In this document: positions 28,336-35,734 of the stretch, in pieces | How positions within the stretch are numbered: the stretch's first letter is position 1 | Layout of the letters: every line of letters starts with the position of its first letter | Source of the DNA: a virus | Virus record (IMG/VR): IMGVR_UViG_3300046794_000181 | Span: 1-41,482 of that record | Direction: 5' to 3' (one strand) | Length of the DNA stretch: 41,482 bases | Made by a program: the position numbers and the translations under genes | The notes under the pieces: generated by a model | Seen by the model: only the letters and a program-made list of their open reading frames with translations | Database searches by the model: none | What the model was told of the DNA's origin: nothing

Positions 28336-28947
28336 TTATGGGGTCGTGGTATCGGGACGAATGGCGAGCGAGCTAGCCACGTTGCTATCGGTGCCGTTGA
28401 CTAGCGAGAGCGCGTTTTGATACTTCTGCTCCCACACTTGCAGCGCTGCGGTGTCCTTGGTGTACATGCAGACTTCGCACATGGTCGCGGCGAGGTACAG
28501 GCTCGGATGCGCTGCAATCAGCCAGTTCTGGCCGGTCGGCGCGTCAGTGAGGGTGGGAAGCGTGGAGCGCAGTACTACCTTCAGGTCGTATGCCGCATCG
28601 GGCGTCGGGCCTAGGTAGATGTCATCGCCAATCACGGTGTAGTGGCGCGGCGTGCCGGTATCGGTGTCGTATCGGGCATTGAACGTACCAACGCCCATGT
28701 AATCGACGCTGCCCTGCCCTGGGATCGAGATGGATTGGACATCGGTCGCGCCATCAGGCAGAGCGACGGTAGGGAAGCCAGCCACGGTGGACAGCGTCAC
28801 AAGCGACTCTTGCAGCCGGTTGTCAACGTCCATGTTCAGGCGGTCTTCAGCAAGCGTCACGAAGTCGCCCACCTTCGCCGCAATGTCCGTGCGGTGGACG
28901 AAGCTGGCGACTGCGCCTTGCAGCCATGTGTAGTCTTTTGTTGCCAT
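28336..28947 (-). CDS. Head-tail adaptor protein (SU10-type)
   Basis: The 203-residue protein matches the phage adaptor of SU10/Bcep22-like podoviruses: WLQGAVASFVHRTDIAAKVG, then FVTLAEDRLNMDVDNRLQES at the start, beta strands in the middle (VALPDGATDVQSISI) and helices LYLAATMCEVCMYTKDTAAL. It sits between portal and nozzle in the virion. GGAG and a repeated intergenic hairpin precede ATG 28947. Confidence 0.75.
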   Translation of the reverse strand: MATKDYTWLQGAVASFVHRTDIAAKVGDFVTLAEDRLNMDVDNRLQESLVTLSTVAGFPTVALPDGATDVQSISIPGQGSVDYMGVGTFNARYDTDTGTPRHYTVIGDDIYLGPTPDAAYDLKVVLRSTLPTLTDAPTGQNWLIAAHPSLYLAATMCEVCMYTKDTAALQVWEQKYQNALSLVNGTDSNVASSLAIRPDTTTP

Positions 28948-28956
28948 TTTTTCTCC

Positions 28957-28973
28957 AGCGCCGTCACGGCGTT
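28957..28973 (-). repeat. Intergenic hairpin element, copy 1 (before adaptor gene)
   Basis: AGCGCCGTCACGGCGTT on the plus strand, with stem CGCCG/CGGCG and loop TCA, directly upstream of the GGAG ribosome site of the adaptor gene. Three relatives stand before the major capsid, portal and TerS genes (consensus AGCGCYKTCRCRGCGTW, plus strand). Each has a TCRC-type loop; the stem pairs change together (CGCC/GGCG or CGCT/AGCG), so the hairpin rather than the sequence is conserved. Confidence 0.6.
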
Positions 28974-28989
28974 AAGAGGTTGATGTTCT

Positions 28990-29277
28990 TTACAGTCTGC
29001 CCTTCCAGATGCGGAAAACCGAGTTATCGGGATTCTCGACCACGGCCTTAATGTGCTTGTCGTCACCCATGAACTGCTCGAAGGTGATACCGCGCTCGTT
29101 ACAGTACTTCTCAACGATCACGAGCGGGATCTTGGCCGCGTGCTTCATTTCACTGGAGCCGTGGTAACCTTCGTTGTGCAGTGCCTTGGCGTATTCGGCG
29201 ATGGCGGTACAGTCCTGCGAGCGCCCGACATACAGGCGGTCGTCTTGAGTCTTGAAGCTGGTTGCGAGTTGCGTCAT
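28990..29277 (-). CDS. Hypothetical virion-associated protein (95 aa)
   Basis: MTQLATSFKTQDDRLYVGRS opens a mixed alpha/beta protein with AEYAKALHNEGYHGSSEMKH and IVEKYCNERGITFEQFMGDD; the end FRIWKGRL is highly typical. I have seen close relatives in podoviruses with the same gene order but know no function. AGGAG precedes ATG 29277. It lies between adaptor and fibre genes. Confidence 0.65.
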   Translation of the reverse strand: MTQLATSFKTQDDRLYVGRSQDCTAIAEYAKALHNEGYHGSSEMKHAAKIPLVIVEKYCNERGITFEQFMGDDKHIKAVVENPDNSVFRIWKGRL

Positions 29278-29288
29278 TAGTTCTCCTG

Positions 29289-29450
29289 TTAGCGGCGTTT
29301 GTGACCGCGTGCACGGCCTTTCCTTGTTGACGAAAATGCAGGTGGCGCAGTATGCGGCTCAGACGGTGGGGCTGGAGTCTGAGTAGAACCCTGCGCACCC
29401 ATGTTCCAATAGCCGTTTGGTGCGCCACCGTTTGGATAGAAACCGGACAT
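29289..29450 (-). CDS. Small Pro/Gly-rich hypothetical protein (53 aa)
   Basis: ATAGGAGACGT before ATG 29450. The product begins MSGFYPNGGAPNGYWNMG and ends in a very basic tail (STRKGRARGHKRR). It is a low-complexity, probably flexible protein; the strong ribosome site and tight spacing are the support. No family. Confidence 0.5.
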   Translation of the reverse strand: MSGFYPNGGAPNGYWNMGAQGSTQTPAPPSEPHTAPPAFSSTRKGRARGHKRR

Positions 29451-29457
29451 ACGTCTC

Positions 29458-30156
29458 CTATCGAGCCACCAAGTGCCGTAGCACCGGCTCGCAGTATTGA
29501 GCGACCAGGCCATACCCGGCGTCGTTCAGGTGGACCAGATCGGTGTTATACGGGCGCCACGCCTGCGGCTGGTTATTGGTGCCGGACTCTTTGAATACGC
29601 CGGATGCACGCACATCGACAATTCCCGCCGCGCCCATGTCACGCCAGTGCGCCTTGAGAAAATTGTCGTACGCGATCAGCTTGTTGTTCGGCGTGATCAG
29701 GTCGCTACCGTACTGCGCGTTTTGTCCGGCGTAGCGCGGAAGGGTGGTCAATAGCACGATCTTCACGCCGGGCATTGCGGCCCGACGCGCAGCCACGTAA
29801 TCCCAGCACTGCTGGCCGGCGTCAGCGCCGCTGTATGCGGCGTTATTCCAGATCGTGTTGGTGCCTTCCCATATCAGCAGGACGTGCGACTTACCGGCCT
29901 CATACAGCGCATCGACCGCGCCAGCGCGGGCCGTCATGCTGTTCAAGTCCTTGAACGTGCTGCCGCCCACGCCCAAATTCGTGACCGTGATCCCGGCCGC
30001 CGACAGTAAGGGTAAGCGCTGGAGTTGCTTGGGAAAACTCATGGTGGCCTGGTTGGTCGCGCCATACCCGAACACCAGTGAGTTTCCTTCGCAGATTACT
30101 TTGACCTTGCTGGCGTCGTACCGCAGTTTTGCAGCGTGGTCGCGGAACGGGCCCAT
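29458..30156 (-). CDS. SGNH/GDSL esterase in the tail module
   Basis: All four blocks of SGNH hydrolases are visible: nucleophile Ser26 in EGNSLVFG, Gly in NLGVGGST near 60-66, Asn100 in WEGTNTI, and Asp206/His209 in TDLVHLNDAGYG. Such enzymes remove acyl groups from surface polysaccharides, and tail-borne versions help phages pass capsule or O-antigen. The 232-residue protein has no signal peptide, consistent with a virion part. It overlaps the Ig-like protein gene by one base. Confidence 0.85.
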   Translation of the reverse strand: MGPFRDHAAKLRYDASKVKVICEGNSLVFGYGATNQATMSFPKQLQRLPLLSAAGITVTNLGVGGSTFKDLNSMTARAGAVDALYEAGKSHVLLIWEGTNTIWNNAAYSGADAGQQCWDYVAARRAAMPGVKIVLLTTLPRYAGQNAQYGSDLITPNNKLIAYDNFLKAHWRDMGAAGIVDVRASGVFKESGTNNQPQAWRPYNTDLVHLNDAGYGLVAQYCEPVLRHLVAR

Positions 30157-32189
30157 CAGATGAGCCCCACGGTGTTAGTCAGCGTAAACGCTTGGCCAGT
30201 CTGCGCGACCAGGCTAAACCACTTGTTGACCGCGTTGACGGTCGGCCAGTGCGCGATTTCAACGAAGTTTGTCGGGGTGGCCGCGCGTGCGACTTCCGCA
30301 TAGACCGCCGTGCCGGTGCGACGCATGCGCAAGATATCGCCCTCTGCAGGGGCCATGTTGGCATTAGCGTTGATCGGGCTGGCCGTCGTGTTCGTAGCGT
30401 AGATGCCGCCGGTGACGGTCATGTAGATGGCAAAGCTGCCGACCCCGATAGGACCCGACCCGGTGGACTGCAGGCCAAAATACGGGACGCCTAAGCCGAT
30501 GCCCTCGTACTTAAGTGACATCGAACCATCGACGCCCGCCGCACCGAGCGTTTTGTCTGCGGTGGCCTGCGCGCCAGATGCGGTTGCCGTGTATTTGTAG
30601 GGCCCGGTCCCCGATTCGGTGAAGTTGGTCGCGGCCGAGAACCGCGCATACGCCCCTGCGGTCGGCGTAACGCTGTTGGACGCCGCCGACGCGGCGGAGG
30701 AACCGACGCTGTTGCGATCCTTGACGGTCGCCGTTACGGCCGTGCCGTTCGGCGCCGTGACGCGGATCGGGCTGGACGCGCCGGTAGCCGTCTGTCCGGT
30801 CGAAAGTGTTGCGGTCGAGTCGAGCACCGTCGCCCCGCCGTTGCTGTTGCGCGTGAAGTACACGTCAACATAGCCATCGCCAGCAACAGCCGTGCCGATG
30901 GTCGGCGCAGCCGGTACAGTCGCTGCTGCGGCCGCCGTGTAGGTGATGTTCGTCGGGTTCGACAGCGAACCGTTGTTCGACACGCTGATCGTCTTCGCGC
31001 CGGTCGATGCTGGCGTGTAGGTGAACGTGCCGCTCGGGCTGGCCGAAGTCAGGGAAACTGAGGTCGGGCTGAACGTGCCGCCCGCGCCGCCGTCGGACGG
31101 CGTCACCACGACGGTGCCGGTAATCGTTCCGCCAACCGGCGTCACGCCAACCGTAAAATCAGTCGACGCCGTCGACACGGTGCCACTGGTCGGGCCCGCG
31201 AGCGTCACGCCGCTTGCAGGCGATCCAGCGGGCGCGGAAACGCTGTTGGTGATCGCCTGCGTGAAGCCGAGCATCTTGTTGCCGGCCGGGTCGCGCACGT
31301 CGCTCACGCCGCCGGTTGGCGTATAGACCACGCTGCGCGCTGCTTCCCCGCCGACGAAGGCGGCCGAGGTGGTGAGGCGGATCTTCGTTTGGTCGCCGAA
31401 GTAGACGTCTGCCGCCGTGATCGGGTGGCCCGAAACGACGAAATTCGCAGGCGCCAGCGCGTTCGCCATGTCGAGAACTTCTGAGGTCTGGATATAGATA
31501 GTGCTGGGCGCTGCATCGGTCACGCTCGCGCTCTGCGCAGTCGGTGCAATGCTGTCAACCACGGTGGCGCCGGCCGCCTGCCCGATGTAATACCAGACGT
31601 CATAGCCGTCGTAGTAGAACTCGACGACGTTGACGATGCCGGCGCGGCTGTCAAAACCGGACGACCCGCCAAATTCCTTCATGCCGGTGAACGTCGGGGT
31701 GTTCGTGCCGTCCGCGACTAAGCGCACCTCGACACGCGCGCCACGCACCTTGGTGGCGGCAGGACTGAACGTCATGCCTGCGGCGATGGCGGTCTGCGGC
31801 ATGTAGGCGCGGCCGGCCGAGTTCAGCGGGACGGCGGTTGCGAATGCGATGTCCGAACCGGACGTCAGCGCGTTCAACAGCGACGCGGACGCCGCGCTGT
31901 AGACTTCGCACGAGGCGCCGCCGAACGCTACCGCCGCGTTGTTGTTCGAACTGGTGAGCACGCGCTCACGGGTCAGCTGCGTGGCGCTCGTGATCGTGTA
32001 TTCGCCGGACTCAAACGCCCCGGTCGCCGGGTCGCGCACGAAAAAGGCGATGCCGGTCGCACCGACGGCGATGTCGCCGGCAGCGATAGCTTGCGCGACG
32101 GTGCGAAAACCAGTCGACGCCGACCCGAGCGCGATTGTGGCGGCGCTAGTAACAGTGGCGATCTGCTTTTGCAGGTCGATCAGGATCAT
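30156..32189 (-). CDS. Large Ig-like/fibronectin-domain tail or head fibre protein (677 aa)
   Basis: After a virion-anchor N-terminus of about 200 residues, repeated beta-sandwich domains follow: one around DSIAPTAQSASVTDAAPSTI (SwmB-like, starting with the TVVDSIAPT motif), one around SGVTLAGPTSGTVSTASTDF (with SATFTYTP-like strand), and an FN3-like one (VPAAPTIGTAVAGDGYVDVY). The C-terminal 120 residues form a lectin-like or beta-jellyroll end. It is a probable host-surface-binding fibre. Base use is more GC-rich than the neighbours. It is translated with the SGNH gene. Confidence 0.7.
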   Translation of the reverse strand: MILIDLQKQIATVTSAATIALGSASTGFRTVAQAIAAGDIAVGATGIAFFVRDPATGAFESGEYTITSATQLTRERVLTSSNNNAAVAFGGASCEVYSAASASLLNALTSGSDIAFATAVPLNSAGRAYMPQTAIAAGMTFSPAATKVRGARVEVRLVADGTNTPTFTGMKEFGGSSGFDSRAGIVNVVEFYYDGYDVWYYIGQAAGATVVDSIAPTAQSASVTDAAPSTIYIQTSEVLDMANALAPANFVVSGHPITAADVYFGDQTKIRLTTSAAFVGGEAARSVVYTPTGGVSDVRDPAGNKMLGFTQAITNSVSAPAGSPASGVTLAGPTSGTVSTASTDFTVGVTPVGGTITGTVVVTPSDGGAGGTFSPTSVSLTSASPSGTFTYTPASTGAKTISVSNNGSLSNPTNITYTAAAAATVPAAPTIGTAVAGDGYVDVYFTRNSNGGATVLDSTATLSTGQTATGASSPIRVTAPNGTAVTATVKDRNSVGSSAASAASNSVTPTAGAYARFSAATNFTESGTGPYKYTATASGAQATADKTLGAAGVDGSMSLKYEGIGLGVPYFGLQSTGSGPIGVGSFAIYMTVTGGIYATNTTASPINANANMAPAEGDILRMRRTGTAVYAEVARAATPTNFVEIAHWPTVNAVNKWFSLVAQTGQAFTLTNTVGLI

Positions 32190-32485
32190 CAGATGCCCTC
32201 GCCTGGCGTGAAGTACAGTACTGCCGTGTTGCCGGTATCGCAGATCGCCGCGACGTTAGTTGCGCTGCCCTTGGTGAACAACTCAGTCGAGCCGACAGGG
32301 ATCGGCATCTTGGCCGTGGTGGAACTCACCGAGCCATCGCCAAACTGGAGATAGGCGGTGTTCGGGCCTGCGTTCAGAACGCGGACCACGGAGCTGAGCG
32401 AGTCGACGGCCACACGCGAACTAGCAGCGGTTGCGGAAAGCTGTACGGTGTCGGCACCGCTTGGAGCAAAAGTCTTGAGCGTCAT
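32189..32485 (-). CDS. Small beta-rich virion protein (98 aa)
   Basis: The product (MTLKTFAPSGADTVQLSATA) is almost all beta and has the segments VRVLNAGPNTAYLQFGDGSV and VLYFTPGEGI. Similar proteins are small head or fibre decoration components in podoviruses. AAGGAGGTCAC precedes ATG 32485, and a hairpin GGCGGCCC-TTCG-GGGCTGCC lies just upstream at 32494-32513. Confidence 0.6.
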   Translation of the reverse strand: MTLKTFAPSGADTVQLSATAASSRVAVDSLSSVVRVLNAGPNTAYLQFGDGSVSSTTAKMPIPVGSTELFTKGSATNVAAICDTGNTAVLYFTPGEGI

Positions 32486-32536
32486 GTGACCTCCTTAGAG
32501 GCAGCCCCGAAGGGCCGCCGTAGGGTTACTGGCTGA

Positions 32537-33199
32537 CTACTTATAAGTCAGTCCCTTACGTATGTTTGCTATGGCCGTCTTACCGAGGCCATACTTCTTT
32601 GTTAGTCCGCGTGTTCCTGGCGGCGTGCTGCGTATGTGGTCAATGACCTCTTGCGGCAAATTCTTGGCCCTGAACTTCTCTGGCGTTTCGCTTCCAAGCC
32701 CATTCCGCTGCCGGATTTGCTTGACTACGTTGACGCTCACACCAAAACGCTCCGCAAGTTCCTTCGTCTTGCCTTGGGTCGAACAGATCAGATCAATAAC
32801 CGCTTGATCCTTAATGATCGCCCTGCCGTGTTCAACGCCGCTTAATGCCCGCGTAGTCCTCCGGCCCTTCCTATCCATATCCAGAACGTTTTCGCTCTGA
32901 GTGCCCAACCTAAGATGCTGAGGGTTGACGCATCCTGGGTTGTCGCACTTGTGCATCACAATCATTCCGTGCGCCCCGCTACCCTCCGGGATCTCTCCAA
33001 AATGGAGAATCCACGAAACCCTATGTGCCAGCATCATTTGCCCAGCTGGCGCATATCGTTTGCCATCGATCTTCCCGCCAATAACTCCGTATCCTTTGGC
33101 GTTTTTGGCACCAGTCCAATTCCAGCAACCGGTATCAGAATCGATGGCAAACCGTTTGAAGAACCGCTCGCTTACACTTCCTGCTCGACTTTCTCGCAC
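32537..33199 (-). CDS. HNH homing endonuclease with HTH repeats (about 220 aa)
   Basis: The N-terminal half is an HNH_3-type domain (CWNWTGAKNAKGYGVIGGKI, then VMHKCDNPGCVNPQHLRLGT), and the C-terminal part holds two HTH-like units (LAERFGVSVNVVKQIRQRNG and LTKKYGLGKTAIANIRKGL) that should bind DNA. GTG 33199 has GGAGAGG at ideal spacing; an ATG at 33214 overlaps that site and is less likely. It stands between the major capsid and a fibre-related gene with its own promoter, as mobile homing genes do. Confidence 0.75.
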   Translation of the reverse strand: MRESRAGSVSERFFKRFAIDSDTGCWNWTGAKNAKGYGVIGGKIDGKRYAPAGQMMLAHRVSWILHFGEIPEGSGAHGMIVMHKCDNPGCVNPQHLRLGTQSENVLDMDRKGRRTTRALSGVEHGRAIIKDQAVIDLICSTQGKTKELAERFGVSVNVVKQIRQRNGLGSETPEKFRAKNLPQEVIDHIRSTPPGTRGLTKKYGLGKTAIANIRKGLTYK

Positions 33200-33229
33200 A
33201 ATGCACCTCTCCATTAAGGAATACGGTGC

Positions 33230-33258
33230 ATTATACCAGTTTATCTATCAGGAAATAT
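33230..33258 (-). promoter_or_regulatory. Extended -10 promoter of the HNH gene
   Basis: On the minus strand TGGTATAAT (33238-33230) is a textbook extended -10; the region at -35 (TATTTC) is poor, as is usual for this class. It lies just past the capsid stop codon and gives the HNH gene transcription independent of the late operon. Confidence 0.6.
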
Positions 33259-34168
33259 CCGCGATCAGGCCGTGGGCCTTCGGGTTCTTGTTTTCCAGGG
33301 TCAGCTCGATGATGATTTGCTTGCGCTCGCTGTCGCCGGTCTTTGCCAGATCCGACACTTCCCACGGACGCAGCACCGAGGCGGCCAGCTTGTCCGGCTG
33401 GAGCAGGAAGATGTCACGTGCGCGCTGCTGCAGGTTGATCATCGCCTTGTAGGTGCCGAAGTCCGATTTGTACACGTCGATGGACGCGGCCAGTTGATCA
33501 TCAGCGTCCTTGAAGCGGGTCGAGTTGCCGGTGAAGGTCGAGAAGGTCTGCTTCTGGGTGGTGCCCATCATCAGAACAGTCGGACGACCGCCGGCGGCGT
33601 ACACCTTTTGCGCCACGTCCTTCAGCATCGTCTCGGTGAAGGCGCGCTGGGTGCCATCGGTCTGCGCCACGTTGGTGGTGTAGTTCGGGGCGACATAGCC
33701 GGCGCCGCCGTTGACGTTGTCGCCCATCCAGCCCACCAGACCACGCAGCTTGCGCGGCGAAGCGGCAGTCACGTTGTTCTGGGTGAAGGCGTACTCGATG
33801 TCCAGCTTCAGTTCCGCCGACTTCTTCGCCAGTTGGTAGTTCATCTCCGACTTGCGGCCGGCCTTGTCCACGGCTTCCTGAGTACCCGACACCGAAGCGA
33901 CTTCCTTCAGGATCTGAGTGGTGTTCTTCAGGCGCACGGTCGGGGTGACGGCGGTTGCAGTCGAGTCGTCGCCTTCAGCCTGGGCGTTCGAACCAGCAGC
34001 GCGCAGGGCGTCCACTTGCCATTCGTGGGTGATGCCGGTTGCCTTGTTCTTGGCGATCATCGAATACAGCGGGGTATCCGACGGGGTGATGCGGTCGATG
34101 AAATCGGCCAGGTCTTCGCGGTTACCAACGGCAGATGCCGAGGTAAAGGTATTGGTTGGTGCAGCCAT
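33248..34168 (-). CDS. Major capsid protein (SU10 / DUF5309 type)
   Basis: The 306-residue product has the SU10-like capsid start (TFTSASAVGNREDLADFIDR, then ITPSDTPLYSMI) and typical parts (HEWQVDALRAAGSNAQAEGD, then RLKNTTQILKEVASVSGTQE and YALTQNNV-like EYAFTQNNVTAASPRKLRGL). HK97-fold capsid proteins of this kind need no large prodomain. It follows the scaffold gene. GGAG plus a repeated hairpin at 34180-34195 precede ATG 34168. Confidence 0.88.
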   Translation of the reverse strand: MAAPTNTFTSASAVGNREDLADFIDRITPSDTPLYSMIAKNKATGITHEWQVDALRAAGSNAQAEGDDSTATAVTPTVRLKNTTQILKEVASVSGTQEAVDKAGRKSEMNYQLAKKSAELKLDIEYAFTQNNVTAASPRKLRGLVGWMGDNVNGGAGYVAPNYTTNVAQTDGTQRAFTETMLKDVAQKVYAAGGRPTVLMMGTTQKQTFSTFTGNSTRFKDADDQLAASIDVYKSDFGTYKAMINLQQRARDIFLLQPDKLAASVLRPWEVSDLAKTGDSERKQIIIELTLENKNPKAHGLIADIS

Positions 34169-34179
34169 TGTTTTCTCCT

Positions 34180-34195
34180 AGCGCCTCACGGCGTA
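34180..34195 (-). repeat. Intergenic hairpin element, copy 2 (before capsid gene)
   Basis: AGCGCCTCACGGCGTA; stem CGCC/GGCG, loop TCAC. It lies directly ahead of the GGAG site of the capsid gene, and belongs to the four-copy family described at 28957-28973. Confidence 0.6.
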
Positions 34196-34213
34196 TGAAA
34201 AGGTTTAGTTAGG

Positions 34214-35257
34214 TCAGGTATAGATCTGCCCAAAAACCGCTGCGGCATCGGCAATCGAGCCGGTAGCAGCGAGCTTCTTCATGGCAGAGGTGCGCCCATC
34301 TGTCGGCTTCACGCTCTCGGTATTGCCGGGGCGCTCCACCTTGGCGGGTGCTGCGGCTACCTTCTTGGTAGCTTCCTTAGCGCGGGCCATCAAGGCGTCG
34401 TACTCCATCGCCTTTTTAGCCATCAGGACTTGCAGGTGACGCGGCATGTCTGCCGAATCGTCCGCATAGCCTTCCTGCGCCAGGTACTCACCGAGCTTTG
34501 CCAGTCCGTCCTTGAGCTTGGCCGGGTCTTTCCACTCAGGCACCTTGGCGACGAGTTTTTCGTGCTGGTCCTGAATGGAAAGACGGTCGGCCTCAGCCTT
34601 CTCGTACTTGCGCTGCTCGTCAATCTGGCCCAACTCCTGCTGAGCCTGCTGCAACTGCACTTGTCGTTCTTCAACGATGTGCTTGATGCGCCCGTACTCA
34701 ACTGGATCGGAGTCCAGTAATTCAAGGGTGAGATGCGCCCTAAGGTTCGCAATCTCGTAATCAGCTTGGCTCTTGAAGCCTTCCAGCTTGGCGGCGTACT
34801 CGTCACGCTGCGCCCTCGCCTTCTGTACTTCTGCGTCAGCGGCTTTGCGTGTTTCAGCCGCCTCCATCGTTTTCTTCGTGTAATCCTGCTGGCGAAGGCC
34901 GTTCTTGTAGTGCTCCGCCACCTCGTCAGCAGTCAGCTCTACGTCCTTGCCGTCTACCTTGATGGTGAACTTCTGCGGTTCTGCAGCTTGCTCACCTTCG
35001 GGCTTCTCGTCGCCCTTTGCCGCTTCAGCCACAAGGCGCTCGGCTGCTGCCTCTTCGGTTTCGTCAGCGGGCGGATCATTCTTCGCCTCGGCGGCTGCTT
35101 CTAGCTTTGGCTCGTCGCCGCCCAGGATTGCGCCAAATGCCTCTGCGGCGCCATGTGCATCAAGTGCGCCGCCACCAGTCGAGCCAGTGGTGCCGTCCGT
35201 TGCCTCATCGCGGAACACGTAGTTCTGCGCCTTGCGTTTCCAGTATTTCGGGTGCAT
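34214..35257 (-). CDS. Capsid scaffolding protein (347 aa)
   Basis: Highly charged and helical, with an acidic N-terminus (AAEAKNDPPADETEEAAAER), a short folded piece (KFTIKVDGKDVELTADEVAE), long Glu/Lys/Gln coiled coil (residues about 145-255) and a basic C-terminus (KKVAAAPAKVERPGN). This is the usual profile of a phage scaffold. It stands just before the capsid gene in the operon. No protease motif is present. Confidence 0.75.
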   Translation of the reverse strand: MHPKYWKRKAQNYVFRDEATDGTTGSTGGGALDAHGAAEAFGAILGGDEPKLEAAAEAKNDPPADETEEAAAERLVAEAAKGDEKPEGEQAAEPQKFTIKVDGKDVELTADEVAEHYKNGLRQQDYTKKTMEAAETRKAADAEVQKARAQRDEYAAKLEGFKSQADYEIANLRAHLTLELLDSDPVEYGRIKHIVEERQVQLQQAQQELGQIDEQRKYEKAEADRLSIQDQHEKLVAKVPEWKDPAKLKDGLAKLGEYLAQEGYADDSADMPRHLQVLMAKKAMEYDALMARAKEATKKVAAAPAKVERPGNTESVKPTDGRTSAMKKLAATGSIADAAAVFGQIYT

Positions 35258-35270
35258 GGGTTCCTATGGA

Positions 35271-35429
35271 TTATCCAAGTGCGACGATTTCGCCGCTGGT
35301 TAGCTGGTAAGCGGGATCGCCCACCTGAATATCTGCGTTGATGCCGCTGCCGAGGTCGAGAAGATCGCCCTCAGCTTCGGGATGCCACACGCGGACAACG
35401 TGACGCTTCTCGGCACGTGCTGCGGTCAC
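35271..35429 (-). CDS. Small head-region hypothetical protein (52 aa)
   Basis: Start GTG 35429 overlaps the previous stop as GTGA, which supports translation by coupling; an upstream frame to 35624 lies only antiphase to the preceding gene. The product (MTAARAEKRHVVRVWHPEAE) is a short beta-like protein ending QLTSGEIVALG. Probably a minor head component or connector piece. No family. Confidence 0.55.
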   Translation of the reverse strand: MTAARAEKRHVVRVWHPEAEGDLLDLGSGINADIQVGDPAYQLTSGEIVALG

Positions 35430-35734
35430 GACTGCCAGCCATTCACATTGACGCCCTGCGCTCTGTCCCGCGCGTCCTGCGCTGCCTGATGCTCGATCTG
35501 CAGCTTCGCCATCTTCCCGTCCGTCATTGCTGCTTCCAGCGTCGATTGCAGCTTGTCGGACAGCTTCAACATCGTGTGCAGCTTTTCGCGGCCCTCTACG
35601 TCGCGGGCTGGTGAGTCCATCCATGCTTTCGTAATCTCCTGTCGAATGTCGGCAAAGGCTTGTGCGAAGGCTTCGTTCTCCAGCACTTCGCGGGCCTTGA
35701 CGCCGTCATAAACTCGTTGTTCAAGCGTTGCCAT
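35426..35734 (-). CDS. Hypothetical head-region protein (102 aa)
   Basis: A helical acidic protein: MATLEQRVYDGVKAREVLEN, then KAWMDSPARDVEGREKLHTM and AAMTDGKMAKLQIEHQAAQD. Genes of this kind follow the portal in many podoviruses of this group. It overlaps the portal gene by 14 bases. Function unknown, possibly a head-assembly chaperone. Confidence 0.65.
   Translation of the reverse strand: MATLEQRVYDGVKAREVLENEAFAQAFADIRQEITKAWMDSPARDVEGREKLHTMLKLSDKLQSTLEAAMTDGKMAKLQIEHQAAQDARDRAQGVNVNGWQS

Noticed and set aside
33272-34198. Plus-strand 308-codon frame over the capsid gene
   Set aside because: Antisense shadow of the capsid coding sequence; composition (His, Leu, Val, Arg) is typical of reversed GC-rich codons.
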